DNA of 62,000 nucleotides, from NCBI RefSeq assembly GCF_000003815.2, contig NC_049987.1, positions 20,348,671-20,410,670 on the forward strand, given 5' to 3'. The stretch is from Branchiostoma floridae (lineage: Eukaryota > Chordata > Leptocardii > Amphioxiformes > Branchiostomatidae). Under the pieces are notes generated by a model. That model was given only the letters and a program-made list of their open reading frames with translations. It ran no database searches and was not told where the DNA came from. Below are positions 21,720 through 33,119 of this stretch, one piece after another; the stretch's first letter is position 1; every line of letters begins with the position of its first letter. The position numbers and the translations under genes are program-made.

Positions 21720-23385
21720 CTTCATAATGCCTTAACTTACCTTACCTTAGCACCTTGGTGCCTTCGAGGCACATAGGGCCGTTGTAATCCACCTTGCACG
21801 GTTATGAGCTTCTCCTTTGGCTCTGTGCCAGAAGCTTCCAGAGGCTTCTAAGCTCCGGCTTCTAGGCTTTAAAAGATCTTGGAAGCTCCAGCTTCTAGGG
21901 TTCTAGGCTGAAAAACTCTAGAACTCCACATTGTACATTTTAGCCCAACTGAGCTATGAACAGGTCACAGCAAGGCCAAAACATACATGTAAAATAATCA
22001 AAGACCTAGTCTAGCAGTTCGGCCTTACATGCGAAAAGACATTCATGTATGTTACGTAACTGATGATAATTATTTCATAAGACGTTATGTACAATCTTGA
22101 TTGCTACAAAACACTGTTAGACAAATGATATAAGAAACGTAACACTAACTAGTTGTTGGGAGTACATGTACATCTGAATGTCGTAATGTGTTATAGACTG
22201 AGCGTACAGAAAGATGTTTAGCAAATTAATTTCCAATGTTAATGTTACACAGTTTAATGCCGTTTCTCTAGCGGACTACGACCCCACATCCAGAAAAGTT
22301 GACCCGTCACAAAACGACGTTTCATCCCAGCAACTGTTTGGAGAATTAGTCCATTTCATCTCTGGTAATAACGTCACATTTTAACCGGTAACTCATTAAT
22401 ATTTACGCTGGGCCTATCGGTCGCTTCAACTTTGAGAATATCCGGCGGAACAATATTAAAGCTATAACATAACAACATTACGTTCCTTGTATGGTTTTGT
22501 TGGTCTAGAACGACGTTCTACGGAAGAAGCCGAATCCGCTGTGACGTAGGTGTTCGACGCATGGCGTCATCGTCAACAAAACCTCCCACGCCGACCTGTC
22601 CAAACATGAGAACATAAGCGCGTGGGATTATTCTTTATTGGTGCACGAATAGCGGTGAATGCTCAGAATTTATATTTTCACGGGTGCCGTTTATAAATTT
22701 CTTTGATTTGTTTTCTGTGTTTTCTTGTAGTTATTGGTGTACTGTTGCGCAGTAGATACATCGATGGGTGCTTTGAAATTCATATTTTCGGAGGTGTCAT
22801 TTATACGTTTCTTTTCTTTTCTTTTACACATTAATTGTATGGTTATTGCAAGAGTTTTACACATTTATTGTATGGTTATTGGACGGGAATCTGGACTAGT
22901 TGATCTTGTTTTTACACATGTTGAATTTACGGCATTCTAGAACAATATCCAAACGGCAGTTCTAAGCGGTTACAGCCGGTCATAGTGCAGTACCTTACTC
23001 GGTGCAGAGCTGTACGTGCCAACGTCCCCGTCCCGTTTTATGAAAGGAAAATAAAATGGTATTCAAGGTTCGGAGCCGTTTATAACTGGGGGAATCAATA
23101 TCACAGTTGGAGTCCGGCAGGGGAATTGGCACAGGCAACCAGTTCTGTAACATGAAACGTGGGCAGGGTATCAATTAACTTTCACACAAGCTCCACTTCA
23201 GTCCTTCACTTTCAAAACGCCACAAAATCGCGTCATAAAGCGTAGAAAACTGCCCGCCGGCAGAGTTTTATCAAAGAAACGGAATATCTCTCATAGAACT
23301 TCTCTCGGGCACATGGCATGATGCGTCATTCACGTCAAGCAGACATCCTCTCCTTCATTCCAAGAATGGCAAACGAATTTTCACT
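21720..23385. other. Intergenic, no gene recognised
   Basis: No supported coding region. From 21820 to 21910 there are repeated gcttct/agaagct words (agaagcttccagaggcttct), a degenerate short repeat. Confidence 0.45.
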
Positions 23386-23389
23386 TAAT

Positions 23390-23545
23390 GCCTCTGGCGG
23401 CGTTTCTCGATCGATTTCCTCGCTGCGTCATGACGTCAACACTGACGCCGTCGAATCACCTGCACGCGCTCCCCCGCCGTTGCCAGGGGCAACCGGGCCC
23501 CCGCGCCATTGACGTCAGAAGGGGGATGGGTCGCACTTGTCATGC
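23390..23545 (+). promoter_or_regulatory. CpG-rich promoter-like block with X-box and two CREs
   Basis: GTTGCCAGGGGCAAC at 23479-23493 is a near-ideal RFX X-box (inverted GTTGCC/GGCAAC). Perfect CRE sites TGACGTCA lie on either side, at 23431-23438 and 23510-23517. The block is much richer in C+G and CpG than its surroundings. It lies upstream of a possible noncoding exon ending at a strong donor. Confidence 0.55.
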
Positions 23546-23559
23546 GCGGCCCTGCCGAC

Positions 23560-23906
23560 CACTTGTTATTGCATAAATGTTCTTTTAGTACGTAATAATG
23601 CAGGATTGGCACCAGTGGCGTGCGAACTCGGACATAGAGCAGTAGCGACGTGAAACCGGCGCATTGAGGGCGTACTGATCTTACACAGCGGCGGCGTTAC
23701 GAAGTATCTTCTCTTGCCACACCACACCACATTTAATTTCAAGGAATCGTCCTTGCGGAGGTTCGGCTAACCACCCTGGAATAGAGACAGACTTGTAGAG
23801 GGACACAGAAGGAACTCCAGTTGTCACTGACTCTCTTGGAAGGTTCTAGAGTTGGTGGACACTTGTTTTTTGAGAGTCCGTGGAAAACGCTGTATCGGGA
23901 ACCACC
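23560..23906 (+). other. Possible noncoding first exon ending at GTGAGT donor
   Basis: A strong donor, GTGAGT (23907-23912), follows about 350 bp of moderately CpG-rich sequence downstream of the X-box/CRE block. It could splice to the acceptor at 29549 and be a distal TENT5 5' exon, or it could belong to another transcript. The start is not defined by sequence. Confidence 0.3.
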
Positions 23907-23912
23907 GTGAGT

Positions 23913-25170
23913 AAATCTACAGAAATGTTCTCAGCGCTTTAGACTCGTGTGTGTTTAATAACGAATTGCTTCCATATCGACTGATGGCACAGTTTGGCAT
24001 CACGGATACGCCTTGTTTGTAAAATAACGTGTACGTTGCCTTGAAGCAGGTGCGTTGCGCCTTTTCCTTAGACGTTGCGTGTCTTCGGTAGTCATTTTTT
24101 TGCCACATTTGCTAGCTTGGATGTGCAATGGTTTTTCTAATGGTTTGTTTCCGCCGCAAAGTGGCGATAGGTCGGATAACCTTACAGGGAATTCCGCAAC
24201 GGAGATATTTTGGCAAAAACAAAACTGTCCTGTTTTCCCAACACGCCTCTAGTGTTGCGTGCACGCCTTGTTCACATGCACGTTTCTATTCTAGTAGAAC
24301 AAACGTAACAAGAGAATGTTGTCAACTTGTTATTATTGCATGTTGTTTACTGTAAGATGATGATTGTTGCATGTTGTTTTCTGTACGGACGAACAAGGAA
24401 ATATAAGACTAGTGTTGTTAAGGTTCAAGGTCTTTAACAGAGCCCTGTTTATTGAATCTGTGAACGGTACATTTTACAGTCGATTTGTTTCTGGGCCCGG
24501 GCAATGTTTCATATGCTTTCAGCCCCACTTACATGCAGGCCGTGCATTTAAGATAGCATGAGCGGTGCGAGATATTGCGAACTGACGCAGAGCATAGACG
24601 GTCAGCAATCTCTTCTCTAACTGCCGATACAAAGCTTGAAATGTACGTTGGCAATGGATGTCATCAATAATGAACGATAGAACGCTCACTGCGCATCCGG
24701 CATTGTGGAACGCCTGGGACGTTACCGATAATTGTTACGAAACAAGGGAGAGCTGTGTAACAGTGCTACAGATAAGAGCTTGTTTGTAGCCCCTTTTGTT
24801 GGGTTTCTTCCCTCGGTAACACCGCGTATCACGTACGTTTAGACGAAATGTCGTGCGAAGACTGCAAATTCAAGTCTTCAGATTCGCCAATCGATGTATA
24901 TCTTGCCGCATGAAATGCGCGTATTGCTTGCGTCATCACAAGTGTGTCTGTACAGTTGATAGCGTTTAATATTAAAAACACCGTTAGTTGGACATACAGT
25001 AATATGAAACAAAAAGCCAGTAAATGAATGACATCGCGGAAAACAGGTGTCACGCAATGGTATCTGGCTTTGTTTGGAAGTGTTTTGTGACTCAGTTTCC
25101 TCCTTTTCTTAAGGGTGGTATGAAATTCCTTGGACGACAGGTTCACGGAATGCAAACTGGCATTCTTGGG
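23913..25170. other. Intergenic or intronic, no exon recognised
   Basis: Several short open frames on both strands lack domains and splice logic. Nothing supported. Confidence 0.4.
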
Positions 25171-25178
25171 ACAGTAGT

Positions 25179-25200
25179 GTTTGTTTGTTTGTTTGTTTGT
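25179..25200. repeat. (GTTT)n microsatellite
   Basis: Five units of tttg on the + strand. The same motif appears at 21290 and 61609. Confidence 0.95.
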
Positions 25201-25220
25201 ATTGCATAATCCGGTAACAA

Positions 25221-25410
25221 CTCTCCAAGCAGAGGTTAGGCTCCAGCAGTTTTTTGTACGTGTTTTTAGGTATTTTTGTCGGGCTCTCTATTTTGTTAAT
25301 GTATTGTTCACGTTAGCCGATGCGAAACAAAAATAGAAATTTTAAACCCGACAAAAATGCCAAAAACACGTACGTCAGAAGCAGCCGAAGCCGGAGAGTA
25401 ACTTGGAGGG
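25221..25410. mobile_element. Family A element, copy 4
   Basis: The left end CTCTCCAAGCAGAGGTTAGG is intact; the right end is decayed (GGAGAGTAACTTGGAGGG) and followed by TA. Inner inverted pair ttgtcgggctctctatttt / aaaatagaaattttaaacccgacaa in part, also tacgtgtttttagg / aaaaacacgta. Confidence 0.8.
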
Positions 25411-25753
25411 TAACCGCCTCAGCCTCGCTTTCCGTCCTACCACACAAACATCGTGCGGCGTATTTAAAGCGACGACACAGTAACAGCGGCGCTATTTCCT
25501 GCGCCATTGTCGCTGTAAGTTGTAAGTAACAGCTTTCTGTGTGTTGCTGTGACAAACACGTCTTTAATGCTATGATGTTGACAAAGCCAGGCACAGACCA
25601 GTAGCCCCTAATCTCCTAGCAGATATTAAGTTCCGGCTCATTTCCAGTATTTGACAGTTTTGGAAAGCAACGTTAAAGCAATTCAATATACAAGAGAAGA
25701 GTACTAAATGTTCTAAAGCAGGCGTCGAACACTGAGAATGAGCCCGCGTCTTA

Positions 25754-25923
25754 CATCTGCTTGGAGATTAGGTTTCTCCGTTTGTGACTGGTTGCCAACG
25801 GGCCAGGGGAAACTCGTACAGAGCAACGCTCGTCCGCTCCGGTTGGCCCGTAGGAGAAACTGGTTTAGTACGTCACTAGCGCCGTGCGTCAGGACGTAGG
25901 GTGCTCTCCAAGCAGATGTGAGG
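25754..25923. repeat. Two family A termini facing away from each other
   Basis: tacatctgcttggagatta at 25754 and ctctccaagcagatgtga near 25904 are element ends pointing inward to a 130-bp stretch (which holds gtttctccg...ggagaaactgg inverted pairing). The outer partners are not obvious; this may be the middle of a nested insertion. Confidence 0.5.
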
Positions 25924-26510
25924 AGGGGAACTCGTCACGTTCTGTTACCGCGGGCGTTGGTACTTTGTAAAGGCGGGCAGATTAAAATGAAGTGGCTTTC
26001 CCCCACAAGTGGTCCCTCAAAAAATATTTGTATGAGAGAACAGGAGTCCGGGTACTATGTAGGATGACACACTGAGTATCTTGACGGCATAGCCATAAAT
26101 GTATTTCATATGCTAGACGGAAGGAAGGAAGGAAGAGAATGGCTGTGCGAAGTTCTCTGTGTTTGTTCGCGTTAATCTACAGAGCACATGTAGATGCACC
26201 TAATGAATGTGCGTCAATCTATTTGCTTTAGGAAGAAATTAAGCGTTCTTGAAAAAAAAACCTGTCACATTTGCCGTATGACACGTTGGCGACGGGAAAT
26301 TGAGCGAATCCATATGCCGTTCTTAAGTGTTGTGAAGAGGGTGGTTGTCTTTAATAGATCCCGACGGCTGGTTCTGTCAATAGTGTCGCTCGTCATTCGA
26401 CAAACAAGCCAGAAGAACTTCCGTAATCAATACACGGCGCAGTGGGATTTAATACTGCCGGACTTGGGCACCGTCCAACAACAAGCGTAGAGGACTTAGA
26501 CTCGGGAGCT
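25924..26510. other. Intergenic, no gene recognised
   Basis: A 98-codon open frame at 26194-26490 has no recognisable domain and no flanking splice sites I trust. Confidence 0.4.
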
Positions 26511-26511
26511 A

Positions 26512-26684
26512 ATCTCCAACAAGCCTGAGATCCTACGATGGCATAAGATAGTACCAAACTGGCCAAGGAGTGTAGTCAGCCAAGAGGTGTCCATTTGCCA
26601 TGTAGCGAAACACAAGCCGGCTTCACTCCTCTGCCAGCTTTTCAAACTATCTCATGATTGCTACCGTAGGATCTGCTTGGAGAT
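26512..26684. mobile_element. Family A element, GCCAGC subtype, copy 5
   Basis: The ends ATCTCCAAC and GCTTGGAGAT are flanked by TA. Inner pair gatcctacg / cgtaggatc. The interior (ctggccaaggagtgtagtc ... ggcttcactcctctgccag) matches copies at 4.4 and 42.6 kb. Confidence 0.85.
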
Positions 26685-26691
26685 TACCTGG

Positions 26692-26731
26692 GAGCTATAG
26701 TACGGCTGGATATAGAATAGATACCAGGCTA
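26692..26731. repeat. Family J fragment
   Basis: gctatagtacggctggatat ... gataccaggcta matches the fold-back at 10491-10533, with the left arm lost. It directly abuts the preceding family A element. Confidence 0.65.
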
Positions 26732-26739
26732 ATGCGATG

Positions 26740-29090
26740 GGGACAATTTTCCGTCTCGAAAAGTTCCGTCTCGAAAGTGATGGTCGTCGCCTTTCGGAAC
26801 CGTCGTCTCCATGTCGCTGACCATTTCTAATCGTTTCATAGTATTTTCGGGAGGGCTGACAAGACGTAAAAACGTACATAAAGCAATATTTTGATTGAAA
26901 ATGTAGGACAGACTCATGGTCAGTCAGTCCCGTAGCTTTTTAATCAACCGTAGGCTGATTAACCAGCCGTAGGGGCAGCACAATAACAGTCATGGTAATG
27001 GTAAAGAATATCGAAAAACAAGGAGAAAGCGCACCAACTCGGGTCCAAACCCGAGTCAAAATGCCTAAGCCTCTTGGAAAGGGAGTGGTAAGAAATCCTG
27101 ACCACTACTACTGCACCCCGGCAAAACCCCTGCTCTGAGAATAGTTTGGAAAGCCAACGACCGTTGGTGACGAGACGGAAACTAGCTGCGACGACCGGGA
27201 CTTTCCGACAGCCTAAGAGTGGGATTTTCCGACACGCCTAGTCATGATCGAAACTTCTGGTCAGCGGAAAAAAAGCGACGCCTCAAACACACGGGATTGG
27301 AGGGGTCTGTTTGTGGATCGATCAGTCGCGACGTCACAATTCGGTCAATATTGGCTTCCGCGCGTCTAGTGGACAAGTTAAAACGTGTCTGAGAATAAGT
27401 CATTCCATATTTACTTACCTACTTTAGATGTTAATAGTTTATCAATGATGACACGGCCCAAAGCCATACAAAAGTTTCGGACGTGTCAGCCGTCTTCATC
27501 AGTTGCCAAAACATTAGCAGCTGACATAAAACGTTTGGTCGTGCCAAAAGAACTTAAGCTCATAAACTTGATTGAGTTATTCAGTGGAATAAATCTTAAC
27601 GAGTTTCTTCTTATTTTTTACCACGTCTAGTCTAACCTAAAAGGCTTTATCGACGGGCGTTTGTTGGTTGATTTTTTTTAATAAACGTTAGCGGTCTTCG
27701 TCGACTGACTGGCGAATTGCATATGTTATTCCGTCATTGGCATTGTACACGGATTTACTGCTTGTCGGAAACCGAGATATAAGCTTAACATACTTAAATG
27801 TGTCATCGGTGAAATCAAACAAATCTTGTGTGGATGTGTTTTTACTCCTGCTGTGTCGAATCGAGCATATCGTGAGTGTTTAGTTTACAGGAGATCCTGT
27901 GGTGGTAACACTCCCGCGTGGTGCTGATAAAAAGTGGGGATCCAGGTCGTAACCGACTTAATCCGATTACACCAGTAACACCAACGCCCTCGTAACTTCT
28001 GCCCGGTCTTTGATGGGCAACATTGGGCGCACGTATTATGTAACTGCGGAAGCTCAATGTCCCTGCGGCAGTGTCTTATCTTAAAACTGATGAACTTGTC
28101 AACTTCTTACACAGATTCCGGGTGCGTGAAATGAAAACGAAACCTTCGGGAATTGGGTGCAAAATAATGTCTAGGTTAACAACATTAAAAGTGAAAGAGA
28201 AAGAAATGACTGGTTGTTGTCAACAAGTGAAATGAAAGAGCTTTGCTTTAGGAAGTACGCTTGCCTAGCTAGTCCCTTAACCCCCCTCCCCCATAACCGT
28301 AATATCTTTTTAGCCCAATTAGTGTCGACGACATACATCTTTTCGTGGATTACAATTGTATCGAATCCTTTAGACACGTTTCATCTATCTTTAACCCTTC
28401 GAAAATAGCACGCACTTCCATACATGTCCGAGAAATGACGAGAATAGTAAGTCTATTGTCAGTTTTCTCACGCGATGTCGACTAATCGCCTCCAGATAGC
28501 GTCACTTGTTCCCATGGCAACGTCTCTAATCTCCAAGCAGATGTAACGTAATGTAACGTAATCGTAAAATCAAGCTCCCGGTTTCATGAAGTAGCGGGTC
28601 TTAGAAGTTAAAAAGAATCGATGTCGCCTTCGTCGGAAGACTGGTTTCACAACAGGAAATTCAGCAGCTAGGAAATTCTTGTTGTTAAAGTTTCAGCTGA
28701 TTTCCAATGGAAAAGGGTGCTGCAGATCCATGTTGACGTTCTGTATTCTCCATAGTATCATGACATTGCGCAGTTAGATGCAAGGTAGTGATTAAAATGC
28801 TACCTGTGGAGAACTACAGTGGAATATGACCTCTTGCATCGGGGTGAGTCATAGGTCAACAATTAAACGATCGCGTGCTTTCCCCAAAATTGCGTCGGAT
28901 TGCGCAACCATTCGATGCATGTACGTTTGAGTAGAGAAGAGTAGAGTAGAGAGTGGAGTTCTTCTTTGGCAGTGTAGAAAACGTCTTTATGCGATTAAAT
29001 AGCCTTATAGGTATTGAATTGAGGTGATTTTGAGGTACAGAACTATGAAGCATGATTCTATAAGGTCTTAGGTTGCCAATCAACCATTTG
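26740..29090. other. Upstream region of TENT5, no exon recognised
   Basis: No coding region supported. A family A terminus (taatctccaagcagatgtaa) lies at about 28530-28548. Candidate regulatory DNA only by position. Confidence 0.45.
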
Positions 29091-29099
29091 TATAGCCCG

Positions 29100-29288
29100 G
29101 GGAGAGCTGACCAATCAGAGTGCGTCTCTGAAGTCCGTCAGCTGTTGCGGAGGGGGCGTCAGCGGGGCACCGTATTTCTGGAACATTCCGCCGCGAGAGA
29201 AGATAGTGCGCCTCGCTTCACAAAGAATACTCCAGAACCTGTCCTATTCCACCAAATATCCGATACTGGGAAATTTCGTGGTGTTTCA
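29100..29288 (+). promoter_or_regulatory. TENT5: TENT5 proximal promoter and possible first exon
   Basis: This CpG-enriched block contains CCAATCA at 29111-29117, GGGGGCG at 29152-29158 and the heat-shock element at 29176-29188. A donor-like GTGAGT at 29289 could end a noncoding first exon joined to the acceptor at 29549 (261-bp intron). No TATA box is evident. The start site, probably 29200-29260, is inferred. Confidence 0.55.
29176..29188 (+). promoter_or_regulatory. Perfect three-unit heat-shock element
   Basis: TTCtgGAAcaTTC is exactly the inverted nGAAn triplet recognised by heat-shock factor trimers, placed about 400 bp upstream of the TENT5 start codon. Confidence 0.65.
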
Positions 29289-29549
29289 GTGAGTTAGGTA
29301 GTATTTTTATGTCGGATATTTGGCGAAATATTCGCCAAGGTCGTATTTTGAAGGGGTGCGGAGGAATTTAGAGACATTCTTGGTGTGAGGCTGTCCATAA
29401 GAAGCTGGGATTTGCCCTGGCAGGTCACTTGCAGAATTTTGCAAGTCAAAGAGAATCTCCAAGCCCCTCAGTGCCTCCATTTCCAAGGAACAACGCGAGC
29501 TTTTCCCCTCTATCCAAGCCTGTCTGACAACAACTTGTCATTCCCTCAG

Positions 29550-29673
29550 GACCTGTGCTAAGGCGGGGAGATTCTCAACCATGGCCGGCGACACCAGGAG
29601 TTGCTGCTCGGGCGAGTGTGCGACTGTGTCCGACGGAGCGGCCACGCAGCTGCGGCTACTCGACTACGAGCAG
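29550..29673 (+). CDS. TENT5: TENT5 exon with start codon
   Basis: The ATG at 29581 has strong context (A at -3, G at +4) and is the first ATG in frame after the stop at 29398-29400. It encodes MAGDTRSCC... to LLDYEQ, 31 residues, then CAG|GTACGG. A good acceptor (ttgtcattccctcag) with a branch-point-like tctgac lies just upstream, so this is probably exon 2 of the transcript with 31 nt of 5' UTR (29550-29580). Coding starts at 29581. Confidence 0.9.
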
Positions 29674-31271
29674 GTACGGAATGTCTTTCCTTATTTCTCA
29701 GCCAATTTTTACCACACTTTCATGCGTGATATGTTTATGTGCATTGGTCAGAAGGCATAGAGTGTTGTCTCTTGTGTATCGGGGGCGTTTTGAGGGCCGC
29801 AAAATCGGGGTTAGTTGTGCCTGTGGTTTTGGTACAGCGGGGACTGGGTTTTGGTACAGCGGGGACTGACGGCCGTTCCAACAGTTTAGCCTTGATCTTT
29901 TGCGTGCATCGACAGCGCTATCGCCTGACAAATCTGGTGGAATCTTTGACCGACAGCGACTTAAGGTCACATTCAGCATTTCCTACCTCCTTTTAGCCAA
30001 GTAGCCACACAGACCACTTTTGTAAGGGCTTCGCAGTGCCGTTTTCTTGGTAGAGAAACATAACGTCACTTAGATTTGCTTACCGCAGCTTGCGGTCGGG
30101 TAGAGATGAATTTTGTTTGTTTGCTGACCGTGGCTTGTGTTGGCGTCCGTCCGTACAGGTCCGCAAGCTGGACCAGGTCCTGAACGATGTCGTCCCGATC
30201 CACGGCCGCGGAAACTTCCCCACCCTGGAGATTTGCCTGAAATCGCTGGTCCAGGTCGTGAGGAAGCGGCTGGAGGAGGAAGGGATCCCTCTCCGGGACG
30301 TGCGACTGAACGGGTCCACGGCAAGCTACATTCTCTCGGACGAGTCCGCCTTCTGCTACAACGACTTGGACCTGATCTTCGGCGTGTCGCTGGAATCCGC
30401 GAGCGACTTGCAGAGAATCAAGGACATGGTGTTGGACTGCTTGCTGGATTTCCTGCCGTGTGATGTGCGTAAGGAGCGCATCTCCCCTCTGACTCTCAAA
30501 GACGCGTACGTGCAGAAGTTGGTGAAGATCGCCAACGACAACGACCGGTGGTCGCTCATCTCCCTCACCAACAACTCCGGCCGCAACGTCGAGCTGAAGT
30601 TCGTGGACAGGATGCGACGGCAGTTCGAGTTCAGCGTGGACTCCTTCCAGATCGTGCTGGACTCTCTCCTGTCCTTCTACGAACACTCCGAGGTGGAGAT
30701 GACCCAGCACTTCTACCCCTCCGTCATCGCGGAGAGCGTGTACGGGGACTTCTCCCTGGCGCTCTTCCACCTCCACAATCGCCTCATCGCGACCAGGAAC
30801 CCGGAGGAGATCCGAGGCGGCGGGCTGCTGAAGTACTGCAACCTGCTCGTGCGCGAGTACAACCCGGCCTGTCACGCCGAGATCAAGTCCCTGGAGAGGT
30901 ACATGTGCTCCAGGTTCTTCATTGACTTCTCAGACATTGTGCAACAGCAGCAGAAGCTGGAGAAGTATCTCAACAACCACTTCGTCGGGGACGAAGAGGC
31001 GAAGTACAGATACCTGGTGACCCTGCGCAGAGTGATCCAGGAGAGCACGGTGTGTCTGATGTCGCACGAGCGGAGACAGACGCTAAGACTGATAGACTGC
31101 ATGGCCTACAACATCTACTGTGGCCTGCAGCACCGAAACCAGGCCATGAACTCCAGCGGACCCCCCTCCCCCAATGGGGTACTGTACCCAGGACAGGGGT
31201 ACTTCTACGATGGGAACACCAGCAGTTTCTTCATCACTAACGCCTACCCCACCTGGATATCCTGCCAGTAG
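29581..31271 (+). CDS. TENT5: TENT5 (FAM46) non-canonical poly(A) polymerase
   Basis: Two coding exons give a 401-residue protein, within the vertebrate TENT5 range of about 390-440. TENT5 enzymes are nucleotidyltransferases that lengthen poly(A) tails, in vertebrates notably on mRNAs for secreted proteins at the ER. Visible features are [15 protein letters not shown] (42-56), the NGS motif (N82-G83-S84), catalytic D100 and D102 in NDLDLIF, and the third carboxylate E176 in NVELKFVD; spacing D100 to E176 equals that of human TENT5[27 protein letters not shown] and [14 protein letters not shown] follow. The tail is Gly/Ser/Tyr-rich and ends WISCQ. No frameshift or missing key residue. It appears to represent the single chordate ancestor of TENT5A-D, an inference needing a tree. 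Confidence 0.97.
29674..30158 (+). other. TENT5 coding intron (phase 0)
   Basis: GTACGG donor and tccgtccgtacag acceptor, 485 bp. It contains two tandem copies of ggttttggtacagcggggac at about 29824-29868. Vertebrate TENT5A also splits its coding region near this point, as I recall. Confidence 0.9.
30159..31271 (+). CDS. TENT5: TENT5 main exon (residues 32-401)
   Basis: Starts [10 protein letters not shown] and carries the whole nucleotidyltransferase domain, ending at TAG 31269-31271. Strong C/G bias at third codon positions contrasts with the AT-rich flanks and explains the long open frames on other strands and frames here, which are shadows. An open frame also runs 69 nt upstream of the acceptor but lacks conservation. 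Confidence 0.97.
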   Translation, partial: VRKLDQVLNDVVPIHGRGNFPTLEICLKSLVQVVRKRLEEEGIPLRDVRLNGSTASYILSDESAFCYNDLDLIFGVSLESASDLQRIKDMVLDCLLDFLPCDVRKERISPLTLKDAYVQKLVKIANDNDRWSLISLTNNSGRNVELKFVDRMRRQFEFSVDSFQIVLDSLLSFYEHSEVEMTQHFYPSVIAESVYGDFSLALFHLHNRLIATRNPEEIRGGGLLKYCNLLVREYNPACHAEIKSLERYMCSRFFIDFSDIVQQQQKLEKYLNNHFVGDEEAKYRYLVTLRRVIQESTVCLMSHERRQTLRLIDCMAYNIYCGLQHRNQAMNSSGPPSPNGVLYPGQGYFYDGNTSSFFITNAYPTWISCQ

Positions 31272-31760
31272 GGAGGTGGGGGCTCCCACAGGACAGGCGA
31301 GCAGGGTGTGGAAAAACTTCAAAACTTGACAAAAAAAGACAATGATTCCAAGTGCAACAAAGAAAAACAAGAAGAGAGAGACTCAGTTGAACTGTGAAAA
31401 AGTTTGTGTGATTGTGGTGAAAAGGTGCTTGTGAAAAGTGAAGAGATCTCGAGCCTTGTTAACGTTCAAAGACAATGCGGGCCAGGGCAGTATACAGGAG
31501 TCTGATTGACCCACTGCTAGCGGATGTGAACAGGTCTATAAATAGTCGTCGAACCACTGCGGGTAACCTTCGAACTGGTTTATTGACCAAGGCTGGTTCC
31601 TACGCAGGTCGCAATTCTGTGGAGGCAGGCAGTTACCCCATTGGTTCCGAAGGTGAGAGAGAGGCGAGAGGCAAACAACAATGGTACTTTGAACCCTACT
31701 GTTTGATTACGTAGTACTTATACCTAACCAGAGTGTAAAAAGTAAACGTTGTTGTGTACA

Positions 31761-31775
31761 CCAGCAGGGGGCAGC
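31761..31775 (+). promoter_or_regulatory. CTCF-like motif
   Basis: CCAGCAGGGGGCAGC fits the bilaterian CTCF core consensus at every position. Located in the TENT5 3' UTR. Confidence 0.5.
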
Positions 31776-32993
31776 TATATTATCAGTGCAGGCCAAATTA
31801 AGGACCAAAGATTACATATTTTTGTGAATGTCCTGTATTTTTGTGGTAAAAAGGAGAGGTATAAGAGAGACTGTATTATAGGAGTTTAAAGTGAACGAAT
31901 GTGTGTCAGGGACCCAGTTATCCAGTGAGGCCACAAAAGTATTGTTTTCAGAAATTCCTTGAGAGTATTTGAGATCCGTAACCATAGTTACGGAGGAGTG
32001 TGGCGTGGGGTAATCTTGCAACTAGTGAAGATCTTTGTAATTCCCAGGCTGAAATTCACATGGGGAAAAGGAAATGGAGAAATTGGTTCAAAAGGGCAGT
32101 TGGGAATGAGTTGTCAAGGTTGCCCACTGACATATTCCTGTTGCTTGGTTACCTGGGATGGGTTTTGGTCCAGAAAAGGGGACAATGTAGAGCATTACTA
32201 GTTCTTACACAGACAAGAAAAGAAAACAAGACTTAAGAAGCACACTTAAGGTTTAAGAAGAGCTGTAATGTTTGTCTTGTAATCTTGTTCTTATTCCATT
32301 GGGAAAATTAACAAAACATTCTATTAAGCAACTTAGCAAGATAGAAAATATAACACCAGCCATGGAGAAATACTTCTTCAGTTCAGATGCCTGATCTAAA
32401 AATATATCAAGGCTCGTAGCCTGGTACCCTATTTTTGTGCACAGAATTCAAATATGGAAGTTGCAGAAATTTTTGCTGTGGTCACTTTGACCTTGATTGT
32501 ACAAATTCATGTATAACCCAGGGCTGTATACTGTACAGAAGCTGTTTATATATTGCTTGTGAATCAGTCCAGTGTTGCAACAAGTATCACAAAATAGACT
32601 AGATAGAGTAGACTTGTAGTGTTGGAAGAGTCAGGTCTATTTGTAAAACTTTACCAGATGACATTATTGATACTAAACTTCTAGAAGTGTTTTTCCCTGC
32701 ATCACAATTTGTTGTGCATAGGGGTGAATTGTAACATACATTGAAGACTTCATATGTGCATGTGGTAGTTGCAATGTTTAACTTGTCCAACAAAAAGTTG
32801 ATCATCTGTGTTAATGATACGATTTTTCTGAACACATTTTAGTTTTCGTTTATTTTTCTTTCTGCAACAGTAACCCCTATCATGGCACGTAGTGCAAGAT
32901 GAGAGACAAGATACGGAAATTATGTACAAAGAATACCAAAGACTGACACAGAGCTTTATAAGGAAAAAAACTTGTATTTTATGACGGCGAAAT

Positions 32994-33097
32994 AATAAAT
33001 TATTTTCCAGGTATTGGAATGGTGTGTTTGAATCTTTCCAGTGTACAGTTATTGTAGTGAATAGATGAATGGTTTATTGCACTTAGTCTTAAATAAA
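32994..33097 (+). promoter_or_regulatory. Two poly(A) signals of TENT5
   Basis: AATAAA at 32994-32999 and 33092-33097. The second is followed by a short T/G-containing stretch. Which is used cannot be told from sequence. Confidence 0.6.
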
Positions 33098-33119
33098 AAG
33101 AAGACTAGTTTACGAGCTT

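Larger units (their letters stand above)
31272..33115 (+). other. TENT5: TENT5 3' UTR
   Basis: About 1.8 kb without a supported coding frame, becoming AT-rich. Canonical AATAAA signals lie at 32994-32999 and 33092-33097, either of which could end the mRNA. It contains a CTCF-like motif. The small frame at 31475-31714 has no recognisable domain. Confidence 0.7.

Noticed and set aside
30066-30875. 269-codon open frame on the minus strand opposite TENT5
   Set aside because: A shadow of the GC-rich third positions of the TENT5 main exon; the + strand product is conserved and complete.
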